In this document: in pieces, positions 1 to 5,005 of the stretch
Layout: each line of letters begins with the position of its first letter
Numbering within the stretch: the stretch's first letter is position 1
Assembly (NCBI GenBank): GCA_026416655.1
Contig: JAOAES010000011.1
Span: forward strand, 1 to 7,580
Direction of reading: 5' to 3'
Source of the DNA: Fimbriimonadales bacterium
GTDB taxonomy: Bacteria > Armatimonadota > Fimbriimonadia > Fimbriimonadales > GBS-DC
DNA length: 7,580 nucleotides
Program-made: the position numbers and the translations under genes
The notes under the pieces: model-generated
Databases searched by the model: none
Seen by the model: the letters and a program-made list of their open reading frames with translations, nothing else
What the model was told of the DNA's origin: nothing

Positions 1-426
1 GGGGGGTGAGGTTTCCACTGGCGTATACACCGCAAACCGCACGCCATCCGTCGCCAAACATAAGTAGGGCGTCTTGCGCTCCTCTGGCTCTTGTGCCCAC
101 AGGATTTGCACATACTTGGCGAGCTGCGCCTCGGCTTCGGCGCGTTTGCGCTCAAGGTCGGCTTCGAACTCAATAATCAGGTTGCCGAACAGGTTGTCCA
201 CTTGCCCGCGCAGCAGGCGGTCTTTCTGGCGCGTGCGCACGAGCTGCTCAATCCTCTGCGCGTACTGCTCGATAAAGCCAGGTTCTGTGCCAAACAGCTC
301 TTGAAGCAGCTGAGCGAACCGGTGCGACCGCGCCGATTCGGTGCTGAGGTTTCCCACTTCGCTCAGGTAGCGCGTGATGGCGTCAGCATGCACAGGGAGA
401 AGGATACCTGAGTCGCCTGTTCCCAT
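1..426 (-). CDS. Restriction-endonuclease/adenine-methylase-like protein, N-terminal part (runs off left edge)
   Basis: The frame is open from an ATG at 426 to the window edge, giving 142 residues beginning MGTGDSGILLPVHADAITRY; the C-terminus is missing. The stop of the upstream helicase gene lies only 18 bp before this ATG, so the two are probably co-transcribed. No clear Shine-Dalgarno sequence precedes the start. Residues about 70-135 resemble the PD-(D/E)xK-like N-terminal domain of type I HsdR and Eco57I-type restriction/methylase proteins. Visible landmarks are an Asp at 77, a hydrophobic strand ending in E86-F87-E88, a QxxxY motif (Q101, Y105) after a charged helix, and the strand 'LATDGVRFAVY' (124-134), which matches the 'TDG..w.vY' element of these families. 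The usual catalytic ExK is here ExE. No methylase motif (NPPY, SAM-binding) lies within the window, so whether a methyltransferase domain follows is unknown. I am confident that it is a real gene, and moderately confident of the family. Confidence 0.72.
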   Translation of the reverse strand, partial: MGTGDSGILLPVHADAITRYLSEVGNLSTESARSHRFAQLLQELFGTEPGFIEQYAQRIEQLVRTRQKDRLLRGQVDNLFGNLIIEFEADLERKRAEAEAQLAKYVQILWAQEPEERKTPYLCLATDGVRFAVYTPVETSPP

Positions 427-444
427 TTCTGCGGCGCGTGCTTG

Positions 445-2436
445 CTACAAATCCCCCCGATGCCGTGTACGCGCGATGCAAAATGCATAGAGCTTACCTG
501 CGCCCGCCTGCTTGAGGACTCTGCCCGCCTCTTTGAGCGTCGCGCCTGAATCGAACACATCGTCCACAATCAGCAGCGTTGTGCCCTGCACAGACTGAGC
601 GACCTCGAACGCCCCCTCGATGTTCTTCGCTTTCTGCACGGCGTTTTTGAAGTCCTTCTGAGGCTGTGTCGCGCGGGTTTTGACCAGCGCACGCAGAAGC
701 GGGACGCCGAGCCGTTGCGCGAGCCGTCCCGCGAAATCGTCCACGAGGCTGCCGCTGACGGTAGAGGGTATCGGAACCACGCCCTGCAGCGCGGCAATCG
801 GGAACGATTCCGCAAGGAATGCCGCGCTCTGCTCCACCAGCCAATCGGGGAACGGTTGCGGCGGCGCGCCATACTTGCATGCGTGTATCGTCTGCCCGAC
901 CGCCGTACCCCCGTAGAAACTCAGCGCAACGCCGTCGGCATACACAGGCTCTTTTTTGTAGACCGCGCCGATGTTGAGGGGCGGGTGGAAGGCGAACAAC
1001 TCGGCGGCGCGTCGAAGCGATTCATCGGGTTCACGGAGCCGCTCGCCTGTGCAAACATCGCACTGCCCACAGTCCCCCGCCGCTCCATCCCCCAGAAACC
1101 GACATAGATAGCGCATCCGACACTCGGCGATGTCCCAGTAGTCCACCATCTTCTGCAGCTCGCTCAGCTTCGCCTGATAGAGCGTGTCGTAGTCGTCGAA
1201 GCGCAGAATCTGGTTGCTCACGGCGCGATAGTAGCGTTCCGAGTCGCGGGTAATCAGCCCCTGATCCTGCAGGTCGTACAGAATGGTGCGCGTGGTGGTC
1301 TGGGCGTAGCCCGTCTCCAGCATCAGTTCGCGCTCCCGCATCGGCTGGAGTTGCAGCAGCGAGTAGATTAGCTGATACTGCTCGCGCGGAGGGCGGTTGC
1401 TTTCGATGAGGGCGCGTTGCGTTTCGATGTCGTCGGGGTGGGCGAGCAGGATGCAGTGCGATTCCAGTCCATCGCGCCCGGCGCGCCCGATCTCCTGATA
1501 GTAGTGCAGGGGCGAGGCGGGCGTCTCGTAGTGAATCACGAAGCGGATGTCGGGCTTGTCCAGCCCCATGCCGAGCGCGTTCGTGGCGGCTAAGGCTTTG
1601 AGTTCGTTGCGCAGCAGCTGCTCCTCCAGCGCGGGACGCTCCTCGCCCAGCCCCGCGTGATAGTAGCGCACTGGCAGCCCCTGCGCCTGCAGGAACTGGG
1701 CGGCAATCTCGCTGGAGTGGCGCGTGGCGGTGTAAATCAGCCCGCTGCCGGGCAGGGTTCGCAGCAGGTGTGCCAGCCACGCGAGTTTGTGCGCCTCGTT
1801 CTCGGCGCGAATCACGCGCAAACGCAAGTTCGGGCGCATCAGTTGCCCACGCAGCAGGTGGAACGGCTCGCCAATTTGCGCCCGTACATCCTCTTCCACG
1901 CGCGGCGTGGCGGTGGCGGTCACGGCGACCACCGGAACCTCACGCGGCAGCAGGCGCACGAGGTTCACTATCCGCCGATACTCAGGGCGAAAGTCGTGCC
2001 CCCAGAGCGAGACGCAGTGCGCCTCGTCGATGACCACAGCGCGAATGGGCAGGCGGCTCTGGTACTCCTGCCACAGGGGGTTCTGCAGGCGTTCGGGAGC
2101 GATGTAGAGCAAATCCAGCGCGCCCTGCGCCGCGCGTTCCAGCGCAAGGCGTTGCGACTCCTCGTCCATGTCGGAGTTGACCGTCTCAGCGCGTAGCCCG
2201 AACCGTTCGTTCGCCTGGCGCACTTGGTCGCGCATCAGGGCGCGCAGGGGCGAGAAGACCAGCGTCAGCCCCTTCAGCGCGGCAATCATCTGATACACGA
2301 GGCTCTTGCCCCAGCCCGTCGGCTGAATGAGCAGCACGCGCTTGCCCTCCAGCGCGGCGCGAATCGCCTCTTCCTGCCCCGCGCGAAAGGCAGGAAAGCC
2401 AAAGCGCGTCTGCAACAGCCTCTGCAGGTCATCCAT
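445..2436 (-). CDS. rqlH: RecQ-family DNA helicase fused to ComF-like phosphoribosyltransferase (RqlH type)
   Basis: The product is a 663-residue protein, probably an ATP-dependent 3'-5' helicase in DNA repair or recombination. The helicase core spans about 1-345: RecQ motif 0 (FGFPAFRAGQ, 12-21), Walker A PTGWGKS (39-45), DEAH (137-140), TATAT (173-177) and motif VI QEIGRAGRDG (314-323). A linker with winged-helix-like character (about 350-405) follows. Next comes a RecQ zinc site (C439, C456, C459, C462; tail CGQCDVC). There is no HRDC domain. The C-terminus (about 485-660) is ComF/ComFC-like: a 'HACKYGAP' segment (518-525), 'VVPIPS' (553-558) and the PRPP-binding loop 'LLIVDDVFDSGATL' (621-634). 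This order (ATPase, specific linker, tetracysteine, ComF-like PRTase) is that of mycobacterial RqlH, which is about 690 residues and a proven DNA-dependent ATPase and 3'-5' helicase. The role of the PRTase part is unknown to me. The start is the ATG immediately before the motif 0 region; no strong Shine-Dalgarno is seen. The gene lies 31 bp after the DUF92 gene. Confidence 0.93.
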   Translation of the reverse strand: MDDLQRLLQTRFGFPAFRAGQEEAIRAALEGKRVLLIQPTGWGKSLVYQMIAALKGLTLVFSPLRALMRDQVRQANERFGLRAETVNSDMDEESQRLALERAAQGALDLLYIAPERLQNPLWQEYQSRLPIRAVVIDEAHCVSLWGHDFRPEYRRIVNLVRLLPREVPVVAVTATATPRVEEDVRAQIGEPFHLLRGQLMRPNLRLRVIRAENEAHKLAWLAHLLRTLPGSGLIYTATRHSSEIAAQFLQAQGLPVRYYHAGLGEERPALEEQLLRNELKALAATNALGMGLDKPDIRFVIHYETPASPLHYYQEIGRAGRDGLESHCILLAHPDDIETQRALIESNRPPREQYQLIYSLLQLQPMRERELMLETGYAQTTTRTILYDLQDQGLITRDSERYYRAVSNQILRFDDYDTLYQAKLSELQKMVDYWDIAECRMRYLCRFLGDGAAGDCGQCDVCTGERLREPDESLRRAAELFAFHPPLNIGAVYKKEPVYADGVALSFYGGTAVGQTIHACKYGAPPQPFPDWLVEQSAAFLAESFPIAALQGVVPIPSTVSGSLVDDFAGRLAQRLGVPLLRALVKTRATQPQKDFKNAVQKAKNIEGAFEVAQSVQGTTLLIVDDVFDSGATLKEAGRVLKQAGAGKLYAFCIARTRHRGDL

Positions 2437-2467
2437 GACGAGAACACTGCAAGTGTACCTGTTGAGA

Positions 2468-3223
2468 CTATTCCCAGACCAGTATCGCCGCCCCTGCCGT
2501 CGCCAGCGTGCTGAGCAGGTTCACGGCGTTGTTGTCCACCCAGCGCACGCCGCGCACGAGCCGCGCCGACGCCCCGCAACAGAGCCGCTGCTCGCCAGTC
2601 GCCCCGCAAGCCGCACACTGGAACCGCCCCTGCAGCGTTGCGCCGAGCAGACTGTCCAGAACCATGCCGCCCACACCCAGTCCCCAAACAGCCCAAGCTT
2701 GAACGCCGTAGCCCATAAGCGGCGTGCAGAACACGGCGAGGATGTGAGCGCCCAACATCCCACTGAGCGTGCCGACGACACTTATCGCGCCCGATTCCCC
2801 TGCGGGCACGCGCCTGCCCGTCGTGACCATCCACGCTGTCTCGCTGAAGCGCACGCCGAACTCGGTCGCCCAAGTGTCGGCGGTCGCCGTCGCCAAACTC
2901 GCCGCATAGCCCAGCCAGAACGCCGGCTCCATCTCAGGATACAACAGGACGCCCCAGCAGCAGAGCATCGGAGCAAGCCCATTCGCTGCTACCTGAAACG
3001 CGGTACGACGATCGGTCTTATGAGGGCGTCCGAGAGCGTGTGGTAGCATGCTCCCGCTCAGGAAGAACGCAAGCATGGGGATACTCGCCGAGACGCCGCC
3101 TGCCCCGAACACGCTCGCGCCCACCAGCGTTGCCATGAGCGCGCCGCCCGTCGTGAGCCATCGCATACGCCCCGCAACGAGCGCAATCAGTCCCGCCAGC
3201 CCCAGCCCAATTAGCCAGTTCAT
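2468..3223 (-). CDS. DUF92 / TMEM19-VTE6-like integral membrane protein
   Basis: The product is a 251-residue polytopic membrane protein with about six to seven hydrophobic segments (1-17, 25-60, 78-95, 101-115, 148-170, 174-198, 233-250). It carries the DUF92 signatures: 'QVAANGLAP' (77-85), 'ATADTWATEFG' (113-123), 'GESGAISVVGT' (142-152), 'DSLLGATLQG' (190-199), a Cys-rich loop (C203, C206, C215, C216) and 'WVDNNAVN' (228-235). In plants the family member VTE6 acts as a phytyl-phosphate kinase, and the conserved acidic residues are compatible with a CTP- or NTP-dependent isoprenoid kinase; the bacterial substrate is not established. The ATG lies inside the stop region of the glycosylase gene (ATGA overlap), so translation is probably coupled to it. 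The helicase gene starts 31 bp downstream. Family assignment is secure; function is inference. Confidence 0.9.
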   Translation of the reverse strand: MNWLIGLGLAGLIALVAGRMRWLTTGGALMATLVGASVFGAGGVSASIPMLAFFLSGSMLPHALGRPHKTDRRTAFQVAANGLAPMLCCWGVLLYPEMEPAFWLGYAASLATATADTWATEFGVRFSETAWMVTTGRRVPAGESGAISVVGTLSGMLGAHILAVFCTPLMGYGVQAWAVWGLGVGGMVLDSLLGATLQGRFQCAACGATGEQRLCCGASARLVRGVRWVDNNAVNLLSTLATAGAAILVWE

Positions 3224-3807
3224 TTGCCTGTCCGCCCCGACACGCAGCGATTATTTAACAAGTAGAACCGCCAGAGCCGTTCCTTCGCCTGCGAAACGCC
3301 GATGCGCGGCGAGACGCCAACCAGACTGTCCGTCACTGGCTCGCCCTGCCAGATTTGCACGCGCCCGGTTCTGAGCGACTCACCGTTGAACGCCCGCGTG
3401 ATGCCCAGCGCACGACAGAGGTTGCCCGGTCCGCGACAGAGCTGCGTCCAGTGAACCTGCCCGCGTCGTAGATACATCTGCTCCAGCCCCAGCGTCGGCT
3501 CTAAGGCGCGGATTAACACCGCCTCGCCGATGCCCTCCGGCTGGCAGACCGCGTTGAAGCACTCGTGAACGCCGTAAATAAGGTACACATATGCCGTGCC
3601 GGGCGGTCCGAACATCGCCGCGTTGCGCTCGGTTTTGCCTCGATAGCTGTGGCTGGCGGGATCGTCCTGCGTATAAGCCTCCGTTTCCACGATGCGCCCG
3701 CCTATCCAGCCTGCCTCGTCGCGCACAACCAGCCAGCATCCGAGCAGCGCGCGGGCTACCTCCACGGTCGGTGACAGGTAAAACGATTCGGGCAGCGCAT
3801 TCCCCAT
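3220..3807 (-). CDS. aag: 3-methyladenine DNA glycosylase (AAG/MPG family)
   Basis: The product is a 195-residue monofunctional DNA glycosylase of the Pur_DNA_glyco family, which excises alkylated purines such as 3-methyladenine and hypoxanthine at the first step of base excision repair. The active-site landmarks of human AAG are all visible: 'VETEAY' (40-45; E43 corresponds to catalytic Glu125 and Y45 to Tyr127), 'ASHSYRG' (51-57; H53 to His136), 'TAYVYLIYG' (71-79; Y75 to the intercalating Tyr159) and 'VLIRALEP' (97-104; R100 to Arg182). The C-terminal 'PRIGVSQA' (167-174) is also typical, and the length is normal for a bacterial member. The ATG at 3807 is chosen because it precedes the conserved N-terminus and follows an extended -10 box by 10 bp. 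The gene is the first of the minus-strand cluster, and its TGA overlaps the next start codon by 4 bp. Confidence 0.96.
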   Translation of the reverse strand: MGNALPESFYLSPTVEVARALLGCWLVVRDEAGWIGGRIVETEAYTQDDPASHSYRGKTERNAAMFGPPGTAYVYLIYGVHECFNAVCQPEGIGEAVLIRALEPTLGLEQMYLRRGQVHWTQLCRGPGNLCRALGITRAFNGESLRTGRVQIWQGEPVTDSLVGVSPRIGVSQAKERLWRFYLLNNRCVSGRTGK

Positions 3808-3938
3808 ACAGTCGCCGATTATACCACTGAAGAGCCCCCACTCTCCAGTGCAATCGTTATGACTCGTCCCCTACCCCAAAAGAACCCGAAAGCAGGCATG
3901 GAGGCTACACCGCGCCCATCAATAGCGGGCGAGCAGGC
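3808..3938. other. Intergenic region between galE stop and aag start
   Basis: This 131-bp stretch has no gene on either strand. Its only convincing element is the extended -10 promoter for aag at its left end. A weak 5-bp stem (CGCCC/GGGCG, 3913-3917 with 3927-3931, 9-nt loop) lies just after the galE stop but is not followed by a T-tract, so I do not call it a terminator. Confidence 0.6.
3818..3826 (-). promoter_or_regulatory. Extended -10 promoter (TGGTATAAT) for the aag cluster
   Basis: On the minus strand the sequence reads TGG-TATAAT, a perfect -10 hexamer with the TGN extension, ending 10 nt before the aag ATG. No -35 hexamer is recognisable at 16-18 bp spacing, which is tolerated by extended -10 promoters. 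A transcript starting about 7 nt after the -10 would have a leader of only a few nucleotides, so aag would be read as an essentially leaderless mRNA; there is no Shine-Dalgarno sequence. This box probably drives the whole four-gene cluster. Confidence 0.65.
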
Positions 3939-4934
3939 TTAGGGAACTGGGTTCTCGCCATAGCCATTCGGGTGCGCCACGAACCATCGAAACGCATGCT
4001 CGATCATCGTCGCCAGTGCGGGATAACGAGGTTGCCAGCCAAGTGCATGCTGTGCTTTTTCCGATGACGCCACCAGACGTGCCGGGTCGCCCGGTCGGCG
4101 TGGCGCATAAACCGTTGGAATCGGCTTGCCTACGACTTGCTCGGCGGTGTGAATCACCTCCAGCACCGAATAGCCTTGACCGTTGCCAAGATTGTACACA
4201 TCGCTGGGCGCGCCCGCGCGCAACCGCTGTAACGCCAGATAGTGCGCCTCGCACAAATCCCACACATGCACATAGTCGCGAATACAAGAGCCGTCGGGCG
4301 TGTCGTAGTCTGTGCCGAACACGGAGATCGATTCACGCTTGCCCAGCGCGGCGAACAGCGTGAGCGGAATGAGATGCTCCTCCGGGCGGTGGTCTTCGCC
4401 CAGTTCACCCTCGGGGTCTGCGCCCGCCGCGTTGAAGTAACGCAACGCTATCGAGCGAATCCCATACGCCTGCCCGTACCAGCGCAGCATGCCTTCCATC
4501 ACGCGCTTCGTCTCGCCGTAGGTGTTCGTCGGGTTCAAGAGATGCGTTTCGGGGATGGGAACCTCTATCGGCTCACCGTACACCGCCGCTGTTGAGGAGA
4601 AAATAATCTGCTGCACTCCGCTGAGGCGCATCGCTTCCATCAGGCGCAGGCAACCCAGCACATTATTGTCGTAATACTTCGCGGGGTCGCGCATCGACTC
4701 GCCTGCGAAGATAAACGCCGCAAAATGCATCACGCATTCAATCTCGTATTGACGGAACACCCTACTCAAGGTCTCCGCGTCGCGCAGGTCGCCCACCTCC
4801 AGCACGCCGCCGAGAACCGCCTGCCTGTGCCCCGTGGAAAAGTTATCCAACACGACAACCCGCTCGCCTTTGTGGAGCAGATACTTCACCATGTGCGAGC
4901 CGATATAGCCCGCGCCGCCGATGACGAGAATCAT
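3939..4934 (-). CDS. galE: UDP-glucose 4-epimerase
   Basis: The product is a 331-residue extended short-chain dehydrogenase that interconverts UDP-glucose and UDP-galactose with bound NAD in the cytosol, supplying galactose metabolism and surface polysaccharide precursors. Seen in the protein from M1: the Rossmann motif 'GGAGYIGSH' (6-14), 'DNFSTGH' (30-36), the 'SSTAAVYG' strand (113-120) with the catalytic Ser/Thr position, and the YxxxK pair Y139/K143 ('TYGETK'). The substrate-domain signatures 'RYFNAAGADP', 'CIRDYVHVWDL' and 'RPGDPARLVASS' are also present. I take the start at 4934 rather than an in-frame ATG 48 bp upstream, because the dinucleotide-binding strand begins right at MILVIGGAGY and the longer form would run through the promoter region. 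Whether the substrate is UDP-Glc or UDP-GlcNAc cannot be told from sequence alone. The gene stands alone, divergent from the acyl-CoA ligase gene. Confidence 0.95.
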   Translation of the reverse strand: MILVIGGAGYIGSHMVKYLLHKGERVVVLDNFSTGHRQAVLGGVLEVGDLRDAETLSRVFRQYEIECVMHFAAFIFAGESMRDPAKYYDNNVLGCLRLMEAMRLSGVQQIIFSSTAAVYGEPIEVPIPETHLLNPTNTYGETKRVMEGMLRWYGQAYGIRSIALRYFNAAGADPEGELGEDHRPEEHLIPLTLFAALGKRESISVFGTDYDTPDGSCIRDYVHVWDLCEAHYLALQRLRAGAPSDVYNLGNGQGYSVLEVIHTAEQVVGKPIPTVYAPRRPGDPARLVASSEKAQHALGWQPRYPALATMIEHAFRWFVAHPNGYGENPVP

Positions 4935-5005
4935 ACAGCGGGATTTTACCATATCGGGCAGGAAACCCTGCGCTTTGCACATATATATAGGCTGGAGGTA
5001 CGGAG
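4935..5005. promoter_or_regulatory. Divergent control region between galE and the acyl-CoA ligase gene
   Basis: This 71-bp region holds both promoters. The galE -10 is given separately. For the plus-strand gene an alternating A/T run (4981-4989, ATATATATA) offers a TATATA -10 candidate, without a clear -35. A ribosome binding site GGAGG (4994-4998) lies 7 nt before the ATG at 5006. A short palindrome, GCAGG-aaac-CCTGC (4958-4971), sits between the two promoters and could be an operator, but at 5 bp per arm this is weak. Confidence 0.5.
4943..4951 (-). promoter_or_regulatory. Extended -10 promoter (TGGTAAAAT) for galE
   Basis: The minus strand reads TGG-TAAAAT, five of six -10 consensus bases plus the TGN extension, ending 8 nt before the galE ATG. 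There is no recognisable -35 and no Shine-Dalgarno. The predicted start point would fall within about 2 nt of the ATG, giving a nearly leaderless mRNA. The same arrangement is seen upstream of aag. It also supports 4934 as the galE start, since the longer reading frame would begin upstream of this promoter. Confidence 0.55.

Noticed and set aside
91..411. Plus-strand open frame of about 106 codons at the left edge
   Set aside because: It is opposite the minus-strand frame 426-1, which has a plausible nuclease-like domain and operon spacing. The plus-strand product has no recognisable domain.
1657..2196. Plus-strand open frame of about 180 codons
   Set aside because: It is antisense to the conserved helicase core of rqlH and has no recognisable motif or ribosome binding site.
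2327..3046. Plus-strand open frame of about 240 codons
   Set aside because: It lies antisense across the end of the DUF92 gene and the start of the helicase gene. It has Arg/Pro/Ala/Ser-rich composition and no domain, as expected of a GC-rich shadow frame.
3847..3856. TTGCAC as a -35 box for aag
   Set aside because: The spacer to TATAAT would be 24 bp, too long. The extended -10 (TGG) explains the promoter without it.
3913..3931. Possible galE terminator hairpin (CGCCC/GGGCG)
   Set aside because: The stem is only 5 bp with a 9-nt loop, and no T-tract follows on the minus strand.
4958..4971. Palindrome GCAGG-aaac-CCTGC as a repressor operator between galE and the ligase gene
   Set aside because: With five base pairs per arm in a GC-rich region, this is expected by chance. 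It is mentioned in the control-region entry but not called a site.
4935..4982. In-frame upstream ATG at 4982 that would lengthen galE by 16 residues
   Set aside because: The extension (MCKAQGFLPDMVKSRC) lies ahead of the universal MILVIGGAGYIG start, has no ribosome binding site, and would cover the galE -10 box and the ligase promoter.
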